Assembly (NCBI GenBank): GCA_029961685.1
Contig: JARWKL010000008.1
Location: 14,231,981 to 14,295,980, forward strand
Direction: 5' to 3'
DNA length: 64,000 nt
Source of the DNA: Aristolochia californica
Taxonomy: Eukaryota; Streptophyta; Magnoliopsida; Piperales; Aristolochiaceae
Of the stretch, positions 12,608-25,700 are shown one piece after another (the stretch's first letter is position 1; every line of letters starts with the position of its first letter). The notes beneath the pieces were generated by a model that had not been told where the DNA came from, searched no databases, and saw only the letters and a list, made by a program, of their open reading frames with translations. The position numbers were made by a program, and so were the translations under genes.

Positions 12608-15600
12608 CATGTTAGGATCAATTAGAAATCTCTTTCTTATAAAATTCCACCAAGCTATCTGGGGTTGTACTAGTGGAATTTCCCCAACGAGGATAACAAA
12701 CATTTGGTGTTCATTTTTAGTGCGTGGAAATAATTTTCTTCACTCACATTAATTTCAGTTTTAAATTCTTTTGCATACATAAACTCTAAAATTTTGATTT
12801 TTTTGTGATCTATATTTCCCTTATCTTTTTTTTTACGAGAAACTCGGAGAGTGAACAATTCATGTTTGAAAAAAGAAATTGAACATCCACAATGGAAATG
12901 CAATAATGCTGAGAGAGATAATTCCAAAAAGTATCTGTGATTTTTTAGGTCCGCTTTTTTAAAAATTGGCAAAAAGTGGGTTGTTTGGCTCTGGTAAATA
13001 TCCCACCGCACGTTAAGTTGAGAATTTTAATTTTTTCTACTCCTTGAAATTTTTGGATCATTAAGTCATTTGCATCTTCAACATGCTTCTAGCATGATAT
13101 CCACCACATTTAAAACATGTTAGGATCAATTAGAAATCTCTTTCTTATAAAATTCCACCAAGCTATCTGGGGTTGTACTAGTAAAATTTCCCCAACATGG
13201 ATAACAAAAATTTGGTGTTCATTTTTAGTGCTGAAAATATTTTTCTTCACTCAAATTTATTTTAGTTTTCAAATTCTTTTTCATACATAAACTCTAAAAT
13301 TTTCATTTTGTTGTGATCTATATTTTCCTTATCTTTTTGTTTACGAGAAAACTAGGAGAGTTAAAACTCAAGTTTGAAAAATAAAATTGAACATCCAAAA
13401 TGGAAATGCACAGATGCCAAGAGAGATAATTCCAAAAATTATCTATGATTTTTTAGGTCCGCTTGTTGTAAAATAAGCAAAAAGTGGGTTGTTTTGCTCT
13501 GGTTAATATCCCACCGCTTGTTAACTTCAGAATTTTCATTTTTTCTACTCCATGAAATTTTAGGATCATTAGGTCATTTGCATCTTCAACATGTTTCTGG
13601 CATGCATATCTACCAGATTTAAAGCTTGTTAGGATCAATTAGAAATCTCTTTCTTATAAAATTCCACCAAGCTATCTGGGGTTCTACTAGTGGAATTTCC
13701 GCAACGTGGATAACAAAACTTTGGTGTTCATTTTTAGTGCATAGAAATAATTGTCTTCACTCACATTTATTATAGTTTTCAAATTCTTTTGCATACATAA
13801 ACTCTAAAATTTTCATTTTGTTGTGATCTACATTTGCTTGATCTTTTTGTTTACGAGAAAACTAGGAGAGTGAAAAACTCAAGTTTGAAAAAAAAAAATT
13901 GAACATCCAAAATGGAAATGCACAAATGCTGAGAGAGATAATTCCAAAAATTATCTGTGATTTTTAGGTCCGCTTTTTGTAAAATTGGATAAAAGTGGGT
14001 TGTTTGGCTCTGGTATATATGAAACCGCACGTTAACTGGAGAATTTTAATTTTTTCTACTCTTTGAAATTTTTTTATCATTAGGTCATTTGCATCTTCAA
14101 CATGTTTCAGGCCTCCATATCCACCACATTTAAAACATGTTAGGATCAATTAAAAATCTCTTTCTTATAAAATTCCACCAAGCTATCTGGGGTAGAACTA
14201 GTGGAATTTCCCCAACACGGGTAACAAAACTTTGGTGTTCATTTTTAGTGGGTGAAAATATTTTTCTTCACACGCATTTATTATAGCTTTCAAATTATTT
14301 TGCTTACATAAACTCTAAAATTTTCATTTTATTGTGATCTATATTTGCCTTATCTTTTTCTTTTATGAGAAAACTGGGAGAGTGAAAAACTCAAGTTTGA
14401 AAAACAAAACTGAACATCTAAAATGGAAATGCACAAATGATGAGAGAGATAATTCCAAAAACAATCTGTGATTTTTTAGGTCCGCATTTTGTCAAATAGG
14501 CAAAAAGTGGGTTGTTTGGCTCTGTTAATATCCCACCGCACGTTAACTTGAGAATTTTAATTTTTTCTACTCCCTTAAATTTTTGGATCATTGGGTCATT
14601 TGCATGTTCAACATGTTTCTGGCATGCATATCCATCACATTTGAAACATGATAGGATCAATTAGAAATCTCTTTCTTAGAAAATTCCACCAAGATATCTG
14701 GGGTTGTACTAGTGAAATTTCCCCAATGTGGATAAAAAACATTAGTGTTCATTTTTAGTGGGTGAAAATAATTTTCTTCACTCACATTTATTATAGTTTT
14801 CAAATTCTTTTGCATACATAAACTCTAAAATTTTCTTTTTGTTGTGATCTATATTTGCCTTATCTTTTTATTTACGAGAAAACTGGGAGAGTGAAAAACT
14901 AAAGTTTGAAAAAAAAAATTGAACATCCAAAATGGAAATGCACAAATGCTGAGAGAGATAATTCCAAAAAGTATCTGTGATTTATTAGGTCCGCTTTTTG
15001 TAAAATAGGCAAAAAGTGGGTTGTTTGGTTCTAGTAAATATCCCACCGCACGTTTACTTGAGAATTTTAATTTTTTCTACTCCTTGAAATTTTTGGATCA
15101 TTAGGTCATTTGCATCGTCAACATGTTTCTGGCTTGCATATCCACCAAATTTGAAACATGTTTGGATTAATTAGAAATCTCTTTCTTATTAAATTCCACC
15201 AAGCTATCTGAGGTTGTACTAGTGAAATTTCCCCAACGTGGATAACAAAACTTTGGTGTTCATTTTTAGTATGCGAAAATAGTTTTCTCCACTCACATTT
15301 CTTATAGTTTTCAAATTCTTTTGTATACATAAACTCTAAAATTTTCATTTTGTTGTGATCTATATTTGCCTTATCTTTTTGTTTACGAGAAAACTGGGAG
15401 AGAGGAAAACTCAAGTTTGATAAAAAAAATTGAACATCCAAAATGGAAATGCACAAATGCTGTAAGAGATAATTCCAAAAAGTATATATGATTTATTAGG
15501 TCCGCTTTTTGTAAAATAGGCAAAAAGTGGGTTGTTTGGCTTCAGTAAATATCCCACCACACGTTTACTTGAGAATTTTAATTTTTTCTACTCCTTGAAA

Positions 15601-15667
15601 TTTTTGGATCATTAGGTCATTTGCATCTTCAACATGTTTCTGGCATGCATATCCACCACATTTAAAA
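12608..15667 (+). repeat. Ordinary satellite monomers
   Basis: Six monomers start at 12608, 13116, 13625, 14136, 14647 and 15157, all 508-511 bp. They differ from the general pattern only by scattered substitutions and single-base indels. I found no strong private variant set linking them to one other block. Confidence 0.93.
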
Positions 15668-16684
15668 CATGTTAGGATCAATTATAAATCTCTTTCTTAA
15701 AAAAATCCACCAAGCTATCTGCGGTTGTACTAGTGGAATTTCCCCAACGTGGATGAGAAAACTTTGGTGTTCATTTTTAGTGCGTGGAAATAATTTTCTT
15801 CACTCACATTTATTAAAGTTTTTAAATTCTTTTGCATGCATAAACTCTAAAATTTTCATTTTGTTGTGATCAATATTTGCCTTATCATTTTGTTTAGGAA
15901 AAAACTGGGTGAGTGAAAAACTCAAATTTGAAAAAAAAAATTTGAACATCCAAAATAGAATTGCACAAATGCTGAGAGAGATAATTCCAAAAAGGATCCG
16001 TGATTTTTTGGGGCCAGTTTTTGAAACATAAGAAAAAAGTGGGTTGTTTGGCACTGGTAAATATCCCACCGCACGTTAACTTGAAAATTTTAATTTTTTC
16101 TACTCGAAATTATTGGATCTTTATATCATTTGCATCTTCAACATGTGTTTGGCATGCATATCCACCACATTTAAAATATTTTAGGAACAATTAGAAATAT
16201 CTTTCTTATAAAATTCCACCAAGCTATCTAGAGTTGTACTAATGGAATTTCCCCAACGTGGATAACTAAACTTTGGTGTTCTTTTTTAGAGGGTGAAAAT
16301 AATTTTCTTCATTCACATTTATTATAGTTTTCAAATTATTTTTCATTCATAAACTCTAAAATTTTCATTTTGTTGTGATCTATATTTGCCTTCTCTTTTT
16401 GTTTACGAGAAAATTGGGAGTGAAAAACCCAAGTTTGAAAAAAAAAATTGAACGTCCAAAATGGAAATGCAAAAACGCTGAGAGAGATAATTCTAAAAAG
16501 TACCGGTGATTTTTTAGGTCCGCTTTTTGTTAAATAGGCAAAAAGTGGGTTGTTTGGCTCTGGTAAATGTTAACCGCACGTTAACTTGAGAATTTTAATT
16601 TTTTCTACTCCTTGAAATTTTGGGATAATTAGGTCATTTGCATCTTCAACATGTTTCTGGCATGTATATCGACCACATTTAAAA

Positions 16685-17182
16685 CATGTTAGGATCAATT
16701 AGAAATCTCTTTCTTATAAAATTCCCCCAACCAATCTGGGGTTGTACGTGTGGAATTTCCCCAACGTGGATAACAAAACTTTCATGTTCATTTCTAGTGC
16801 ATGGAAATAATTTTCTTCACTCACATTTTATTAGTTTTGCATACATAAACTCTAAAATTTTCATTTCGTTGTGATTTATATTTGCCTTATATTTTTGTTT
16901 ACGAGAAAACTGAGAGAGTGAAAAACTCAAGTTTGAAAAAAAAATTGAACATCCATAATGGAAATACACAAATGCTAAGAGAGATAATTCCAAAAAGTAA
17001 CAGTGATTTTTTAGGTCCGCTTTTTGTAAAATTGACAAAAAGTGGGTTGTTTGGCTCTGGTAATTATACCATCGTATGTTAACTTGAGAATTTTAATTTT
17101 TTCTACTCCTAGAAATTTTTGGAGCATTAGGTCATTTGCATCTTCAACATGTTTCTTGCATGCATATCCACCACATTTAAAA
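16685..17182 (+). repeat. Monomer with 13 bp deletion (498 bp)
   Basis: Near 16834 TTAGTTTT is followed directly by GCATACAT. The usual CAAATTCTTTT segment between them is missing. The repeated TTTT on each side fits slippage. Confidence 0.85.
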
Positions 17183-17693
17183 CATGTTAGGATCAAGTAG
17201 AAATCCCTTTCTTATAACATTCCACCAAGCTATCTGGGGATGTACTAGTGGAATTTCCGAAACGTGGATAACAAAACTTTGGTGTTCATTTTTAGTGCGT
17301 GAAAATAATTTTGTTCACTCACATTTATTATAGTTTTCAAATTCTTTTCAATACATAAAATCTAAAATTTTCATTTTGTTGTGATCTATATTTACCTTAT
17401 CTTTTTTTTTTTTAAGAGAAAACTGGGAGAGTGAAAAACTCAAATTGGAAAAAAAAAATTGAACATCCAAAATGGAAATGCACAAATGCTGAGAGAGATA
17501 ATTCCAAAAAGGATCCATGGTTTTTTAGGTCCACTTTTTGAAAAATAGGAAAACAGTGAGTTGTTTGCCTCTGGTAATTATTTCACAGCACGTTAACTTG
17601 AGAATTTCAATTTTTTCTACTCGAAATTTTTGAATCATTAGATCATTTGCTTCTTCAACATGTTTCTGGCATTCATATCCACCACATTTAAAA

Positions 17694-18178
17694 CATGTTA
17701 GGATCAATTAGAAATCTCTTTCTTATAAAATTCCACCAAGCTATCTGGAGTTGAACTAGTGGAATTTCCCCAACGTGGATAACAAAACATTGGTGTTCCT
17801 TTTTAGTGTGTGAAAATAATTTTCTTCATTCAAATTATTATAGTTTTCAAATTCATTTGCATACATAAACTCTAAAATTTTCATTTTGTTGTGATCTATA
17901 TTTGCCTTATCTTTTTGTTTACGAGAAAATTGGGAGAGTGAAAAACTCAAGTTTGAAAAAAAAAATTGAACATCCAAAATGGAAATGTACAAATGCTATA
18001 TGTGATTTTTTAGGTCCATTTTTTGTAAAATTGGGAAAAAGTGGGTTGTTTGGCTCTGGTAAATATTCCACCGCACGTTAACTTGAAAACTTTAATTTTT
18101 TCTACTCGAAATTTTTGGATCATTACGTCACTTGCATCTTCAACATGTTTCTGGCATGCATATCCACCACATTTGAAA
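17694..18178 (+). repeat. Monomer with 26 bp deletion (485 bp)
   Basis: At about 17997-18003 AAATGCTA runs directly into TATGTGATTTTTT. The usual GAGAGAGATAATTCCAAAAA segment is lost. Confidence 0.85.
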
Positions 18179-20215
18179 CATGTTAGGATCAATTAGAAAT
18201 CTCTTTCTTATAAAATTCCACCTAGCGATCTGGGGTAGTACTAGTGGAATTTCCCCAACATGGATAACAAAACTTTGGTGTACATTTTTAGCGCGTGAAA
18301 ATAATTTTCTTCACTCACATTTATTATATTTTTCAAATTCTTTTGCATACATAAACTCTAAAATTTTCGTTTTGTTGTGATCTATATTTGCCTTATCTTT
18401 TTGTTTACGAGAAAATTGGGAGAGTGAAAAACTCAAGTTTGAAAAAAAAAATATTGAACATCCAAAATTAAAATGCACATATGCTGAGAGAAATAATTCC
18501 ATAAAGTATATGTGATGTTTTTAGGTCCGCTTTTTGTAAAATAGGCCAAAAGTGGGTTGTTTGGCTCTGGTAAATATCCCAGCGCACGTTAACTTGAGAA
18601 TTCTAATTTTTTCTACTCTAAATTTTTGGATCATTAGGTCATCTGCATCTTCAACGTGTTTCTGGCATGCATATCTACCATATTTAAAACATGTTAGGAT
18701 CAATTAAAAATCTCTATCTTTTAAAATTCCACAAAGCTATCTCGGGTGGTACCAGTGGAATTTCCCCAACGTGGATAACAAACCTTTGGTCTTCATTTTT
18801 AGTGCCTGAAAATAATTTTCTTCACTAACACTTATTATAGTTTTCAAATTCTTTTGTATACATAAACTTTAAAATTCTCATTTTGTTGTGATCTATATTT
18901 GCCTTATCTTTTTGTTTACGAGAAAATTGGGAGAGTGGAAAACTCAAGTTTGAAAAAAAAAATTGAACATCTAAAATAGAAATGCACAAATGCTGAGAGA
19001 GATAATTCCAAAAAGTATATGTGATTTATTCGGTCCGCTTTTTGTAAAATAGGCAAAAAGTGGGTTGTTTGGCTCTAGTAAATATCCCACCGCACGTTTA
19101 CTAGAGAATTTTAATTTTTTCTACTCGAAATTTTTGGATCATTAGGTCATTTGCATCTTTGAGATGTTTCTGGCATGCATATCCACCACATTTAAAACAT
19201 GTTAGGATCAATTAAAAATCTCTTTCTTATAAAAATGCACCAAGCTATCTGGGGTTGTACTAGTGGAATTTCCCCAACGTGGACAACAACACTTTGGTGT
19301 TCATTTTTAGTGCGTGAAAATAATTTCTTCACTCACATTTATTAATGTTTTTAAACTCTTATGCATACATAAAGTCTAAAATTTTCATTTTGTTGTGATC
19401 TATATTTGCCTTATCTTTTTGTTTACGAGAAAACTGGTAGAGTGAAAAACTCAAATTTGAAAAAATAAAAATTGAACATCCAAAATAGAATTGCACAAAT
19501 GATGAGAGAGATAATTCCAAAAAGGATCCGTGATTTTTTGGGTCCAATTTTGGAAAAATAGGAAAAAAGTGGGTTATTTGGCTCTGGTAAATATCCCACC
19601 GCATTAACTTGAGAATTTTTATTTTTTCTACGAGAAATTTTTGGATCTTTAGGTCATTTGCTTCTTCAACATATTTCTGGCACGCATATCCACCACATTT
19701 AAAACATGTTTAGATCAATTAGAAATCTCTTTGTTATAAAATTACACCAAGCTATCTGGAGTTTTACTAGTGGAATGTCCCCAACGTGGATAAAAAAACT
19801 TTGGTGTTCTTTTTTTGTGCATCAAAATAATTTTCTTCACTCACATTTATTATAGTTTTCAAATTCTTTTTCATACTTAAACTCTAAAATTTTCATTTTG
19901 TTGTGATCTATATTTGCCTAATCTTTTTGTTTATGAGAAAACTAGGATAGTGAAAAACTCTAGTTTGAAAAAAAAAATTGAACATCAAAAATGGGAATGC
20001 ACAAATGCTGAGACAGATAATTCCAAAACGGATCCGTGATTTTTTGGGTCCACTTTTTGTAAAATTGGAAAAAAGTGGGTTGTTTGGCTCTGGTAAATAT
20101 CCCACCGCACGTTAACTAAAGAATTTTAATTTTTTCTACACCTTGAAATTTTTGGAACATTACGTCATTTGCATCTTCAACATGTTTTTGGCATGCATGT
20201 CCACCACATTTAAAA

Positions 20216-20726
20216 CATGTTAGGATCAATTAGAAATCTCTTTCTTATAAAATTCCACCAAGCTATCTGGGGTTGTACTAGTGGAATTTCCCCAACGTGG
20301 ATAACAAAACTTTGTTGTTCATTTTTAGTGCGTGAAAATAATTTTCATCACTCACATTTATTATAGTTTTCAAATTCTTTTGCTATCATAAAATCTAAAA
20401 TTTTCATTTTGTTGAGATCTATATTTGCCTTATCTTTTTGTTTACGACAAAACTGGGAGAGTGAAAAACTCAAGTTTGACAAAAAAAATTGAACATCCAA
20501 AATGGAAATGCATAAATGCTAAGAGAGATAATTCCAAAAAGTATCTGTGTTTTTTTAGGTCCGCATTTTGTAAAGTAGGCAAAAAGTGGGTTGTTTGGCT
20601 CTGGTAAATATCCCTCCGCACGTTAACTTCAGAATTTTAAGTTTTTCTACTCCTTGAAATTCTTGGATCATTAAGTCATTTGCATCTTCAACATGTTTCT
20701 GGCATGCATATCCACCACATTTAGAA
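20216..20726 (+). repeat. Reference monomer, 511 bp
   Basis: This copy is close to the majority reading at almost every landmark and serves as a type sequence. A near-consensus version counts to about 163 G or C in 511 bp. From the register point, the order is CCACCAAGC near 41, CTAGTGG near 64, GGATAAC near 84, TTATTATAG near 143, GCATACATAAACTC near 177, TTTACGAG near 227, the A-run near 264-273, AGGTCCGC near 342, the HpaI-type site GTTAAC near 407, one AACATGTT palindrome near 475 and a second spanning the monomer boundary. It has six CpG dinucleotides. Because 511 is not a multiple of three, a reading frame shifts at each monomer junction. Confidence 0.9.
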
Positions 20727-22250
20727 CATGTTAGGATCAATTAGAAATCTCTTTCTTATAAAATTCCACCAAGCTATCTGGGGTTGTACTAGTGGAATTT
20801 CCCCAACGTGGATAACAAAACTTTGGTATTCATTTTTAGTGCGTGAAAATAATTTTCTTCAGTCACATTTATTATAGTTTTGAAATTCTTTTGCATACAT
20901 AAACTCTAAAATTTTCATTTTGTTGTGATCTATATTTGCCTTATCTATTTTTTTACGAGAAAACTGGGAGAGTGAAAAACTCAAGTATGAAAAAAAAATT
21001 TAACATCCAAAGAGGAAACGCACAAATGAAGAGAGAGATAATTCCAAAAAGTATCTGCGATTATTTAGGTCCGCTTTTTGTAAAAAAAACAAAAAGTGGG
21101 TTGTTTGGCTCTTTATACCGCACGTTAACTTTCGAATTTTAATTTTTTCTAATCCTTGAAATTTTTGGATCATTAGGTCATTTGCATCTTCAGCATGTTT
21201 CTGTCATGCATATTCACCACATTTAAAACATGTTAGGAGAATTAAAAATCTCTTTCTTATAAAATTCCACTAAGCTATCTGGGGTTGTTCTAGTGGAATT
21301 TCCCCAATGTGGATAACAAAACTTTGGTGTTCATTTTTAGTGCGTGAAAATAATTTTCTTCACTCACATTTATTATAGTTTTCAAATTCTTTTTCATACA
21401 TAAACTCTTAAATTTTCATTTTGTTGTGATCTATATTTGCCTTATCTTTTTGTTTACGAGAAAACTGGGAGAGTGAAAAACTCAAGTTTGAAAAAACAAA
21501 ATTGAACATCAAAATAGGAAATGCACAATTGCTGAGAGAGATAATTCCAAAAAGTATCTGTGACTTTTAGGACCGCTTTTTGAAAAATAGGCAAAAAGTG
21601 GGTTGTTTGGCTCTTGTAAATATCCCACCGCACATTAACTTGAGAATTTTAATTTTTTCTTCTCCTTGAATTTTTTGGATCATTAGGTCATTTGCATCTT
21701 CAAAATGTTTGTGCCACGCATATCCACCACATTTAAAACATGTTAGGATCAATTAGAAATCTCTTTCTTATAAAATTCCACCAAGCTATCTGGGGTTGTA
21801 CTAGTGGAATTTCCTCAACATGGATAACAAAATTTTGGTGTTCATTTTTAGTGCCTGAAAGTAATTTTCTTCACTCACATTTATTATAGTTTTCAAATTC
21901 TTTTGCATACATAAACTCTAAAATTTTCATTTTGTGGTAATCTATATTGGTGTTATCTTTTTGTTTACGAGAAAACTGGGACAGTGAAAATCTAAAGTTT
22001 GAAAATTAAAAATTGCACATCCAAAATGGAAATACACAAATGCTGAGAGAGATAATTCCAGAAAGTATCTGTGATTTTTTAGGTCCGGTTTTTGTAAAAT
22101 AGGTAAAAAGTGGGTGTTTTGGCTCTTGTAAATATCCCACCGCACGTTAACTTGAGAAATTTAATTTTTTCTACTCCTTGAAATATTTCGTACATTAGGT
22201 CATTTGCATCTTTAACATGTTTCTAGCATGCATATCCACCACATTCAAAA

Positions 22251-22740
22251 CATGTTAGGATCAATTAGAGATCTCATTCTTAAAAAATTCCACCAAGCTA
22301 TCTGGGGTTGTACTGGTGGAATTTCGCCAACGTGGATAACAAAAATTTGGTGTTCATTTTTAGTGCGAGAAAATAATTTTCTTCACTCACATTTGTTATA
22401 GTTTTCAAATTCTTTTGCATACATAAACCCTAAAATTTTTATTTTGTTGTGATCTACGAGAAAACTGGGAGAGTGAAAAACTCAACCAAAAAAATAAAAA
22501 AATTGAACATCTAAAATGGTAATGCACAAATGCTGAGAGAGATATTTCTAAAGAGAATCTGTTATTTTTTAGGTCCACTTTTCGTAAAATAGGCAAAAAG
22601 TGGATTGTTTGGCACGGGTAAATATCCCACCGCACGTTAACTTGAGAATATTAATTTTTTCTACTCCCTGAAATTTTTGGCTCATTAGGTCATTTGCATC
22701 TTCAACAAGTTTCTGGCATGCATATCCACCACATTTAAAA
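22251..22740 (+). repeat. Monomer with 23 bp deletion (490 bp)
   Basis: At about 22456 GATCTA joins CGAGAAAAC directly. The intervening TATTTGCCTTATC and T-rich segment is lost. The dinucleotide TA borders both ends, fitting microhomology. The A-run of this copy is also rearranged, with extra CCAAAAAAATAAA near 22485. Confidence 0.85.
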
Positions 22741-25700
22741 CATGTTAGGATCAATTAGAAATCTCTTTCTTATAAATTTCAACCAAGCTATCTGGGTTTG
22801 TACTAGTGGAATTTCCCCAACGTGGATAACAAAACTTTGGTGTTCATTTTTAGTGCATGAAAATAATTTTCTTCACTCACATTTATTGCAGTTTTCAAAT
22901 TCTTTTGCTTACTTAAACTCTAAAATTTTCATTTTGTTGTGATCTATATTTGCCTTATCTTTTTGTTTAAGAGAAAACTGGGAGAGTGAAAAACTCAAGT
23001 TTGAAAAAAAAAATTGAACATCCAAAATGGAAATGCATAAATGCTGAGAGAGATAATTCCAAAAAGTATCTGTAATTTTTTAGGTCCGATTTTTAAAAAA
23101 AAGGCAAAAAGTTGGTTGTTTGGCTCTGGTAAATTTCCCGCCGCACGTTAACTAGAGAATTTTAATTCTTTCTACTCGAAATTTGCTGATTATTAGGTCA
23201 TTTGCATCATCAACATGTTTCTGGCATGCATATCCACCACATTTAAAACATGTTAGGATCAATTAGAAATCTCTTTCTTATAAAATTACACTGAGCTATC
23301 TTGGGGTTGTACTAGTGGAATTTCCCCAACGTGGATAACAAAACTTTTGTGTTCATTTTTAGTGCGTGAAAGAAATTTTATTCACTCACATTTATTATAG
23401 TTTTCAAATTCTTTTGCATACATAAACTCTAAAATTTTTATTTTGTTGGGATCTATATTTGCCTTTTCTTTTTGTTGAAGAGAAAACTGGGAGAGTGAAA
23501 AACTCAAGTTTGAAAAAAAAACATTGAGCATCCAAAATGGAAATGCACAAATGGTGAGAGAGATAATTCCAAAAAGCCTCTGTTATTTTTTATGTCTGAT
23601 TTTTGTAAAATAGGCAAAAAGTGGGTTGTTTGGCTCTGGTAAATATCCCACCGTACGTTAACTTGAGAATTTTAATTTTTTCTACTCAAAATTTTTGGAT
23701 GATTGGGACATTTGCATCTTCAACATGTTTCTCTCATGCATATGCACCACATTTAAATCATTTAGGACCAATTAGAAATCTCTTTCTTATAAAATTCCAC
23801 GAGGCCATCTGGGGTTGAACTAGTGGAATTTCCACAACGTGGATAACAAAACATTGGTTTTCATTTTAAGTGTGTGAAAATAAATTTCTTCACTAAAATA
23901 TACTATAGTTTTAAAATTCTTTTGTATACTTAAACTTTAAAATTTTCATTTTGTTCTGATCTCTATTTGCCTTATCTTTTTGTTTACGAGAAAACTGGGA
24001 GAGTGAAAAACTCAAGTTTGAAAAAAAAATTGAACATCCAAAATGGAAATGCAAAAATGCTGAGAGAGATAATTCCAAAAAGTGTCTGTGATTTTTCAGG
24101 TCCGCATTTTGTAAAATAGGCAAAAAGTGGGATGCTTGGCTCTGGTAAATATCCCACCGCACGTTAACTTGAGAATTTTAATGTTTTCTACTCCTTGAAA
24201 TTTTTGGATCAATTGGTTATTTGCATCTTCAACATGTTTATGGCATGCATTCCACCACATTAAAAACATGTTAGGATCAATTAAAAATCTCTTTCTTTTA
24301 AAATTCCACCAAGCTTTCTAGGGTTGTACTAGTGAAATTTCGCCAACGTGGATAATAAAACTTTGGTGTTCATTTTTAGAGTGTGAAAATAATTTTATTC
24401 ACTCACATTTATTATAGTTTTCAAATTCTTTTGCATACATAAACTCTAAAATTTTCATTTTGTAGTAATGTATGTTTGCCTTATCTTTTTGTTTACGAGA
24501 AAACTGGAAGAGCGAAAAACTCAAGTTTGAAAAAAAAAAATTGAACATCCAAAAAGGAAACGCACAAATGCTAAGAGAGATAATTCCAAAAAGTATCTAT
24601 GATTTTTTAGGTTCGCTTTTTGTAAAATAGCCAAAAAGTGGGATTTTTGGCTATGGAAAATATCCCACCGCACGTTAACTTGAGAATTTTAATTTTTTCT
24701 ACTCCTTGAAATTTTTGGATCATTAGGTCATTTGTTTCTTCAACATATTTATGGAAAACCTATCCACCACATTCAAAACATGTTAGGATCAATTAGAAAT
24801 CTCTTTCTTATAAAATTCCACCAAGCTATCTGGGGTAGTACGAGTGGAATTTCCCCAAAGTGGATAACAAAACTTTGGTGTTAATTTTTAGTGCAAGAAA
24901 ATAATTTTCTTCATTCACATTTATTATATTATTCAAATTTTTTTGCATACATAAACTCTTAAATTTTCATTTTGTTGTGATCTATATTTTCCTTATCTTT
25001 TTGTTTACGAGAAATCTGGAAGAGTGAAAAACACAAGTTTGAAAAAAAAAATTGAACATCCAAAATGGAAATGAAAAAATTCTGAGAGAGATAATTCTAA
25101 AAATTATCTGTGATTTTTTAGGTCCGCATTTTGTAAAATAGGCAAAAAGTGGGTTGTTTGGCTCAGGTAAATATCCCACCGCACATTAACTTTAAAATTT
25201 TAATTTTTTCCACTTCTTGAAATTTTTGGATAATTAGGTCATTTTCATCTTCAACATGTTTCTGGCATGCATATCCACCACATTTAAAACATGTTAGGAT
25301 CAATTAGAAATCTCTATCTTATAAAATTCCACCAAGCTATTTGGGGTTGTACTAGTGGAATTTCCCCAACATGGATAACAAAACTTTGGTGTTCATTTTT
25401 AGTGCGTGAAAATAATTTTCTTCACTCACATTTATTATAGTTTTCAAGTTCTTTTGCATACACAAACTCTAAAATTTTAAATTTTTATTGATCTATATTT
25501 GGCTTATCTTTTTGTTTACGACAAAACTGGTAGAGTGAAAAACTCAAGTTTGAAAAAAAAAATTGAACATCAAAAATGGAAATGCACAAATGCTAAGAGA
25601 GATAATTCAAAAAATTATTTGTGATTTTTTGGGTCCGCTTTTTGTAAAATCGGCAAAAAGTGGGTTGTTTGGCTCAGGTAAATATCCCACCGCACGTTAA

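Larger units (their letters stand above)
15668..20215 (+). repeat. Monomer block with recurrent GGATCC variant
   Basis: Monomers start at 15668, 16177, 16685, 17183, 17694, 18179, 18690, 19198 and 19705. Four of them (15668, 17183, 19198, 19705) carry GGATCC at 15994, 17511, 19524 and 20030, where the usual reading is AGTATCTG. This pair of shared substitutions was not seen at that register elsewhere in the window. The pairs 15668/19198 and 16177/19705 lie 3530 and 3528 bp apart, which suggests a seven-monomer relationship. The 16177, 17694 and 19705 copies also share a GGAGTT or AGAGTT variant after CTATCT. Confidence 0.65.

Noticed and set aside
20216..20726. Internal threefold structure of about 170 bp within the monomer
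   Set aside because: Comparing the three thirds by eye shows only weak resemblances such as GCATACATAA with GCATGCATAT, at spacings that do not match 170 bp.
20216..20726. CENP-B box-like motif
   Set aside because: The consensus contains no CGGG core. Its CpGs lie in ACGT, GCGT, ACGA and CCGC contexts.
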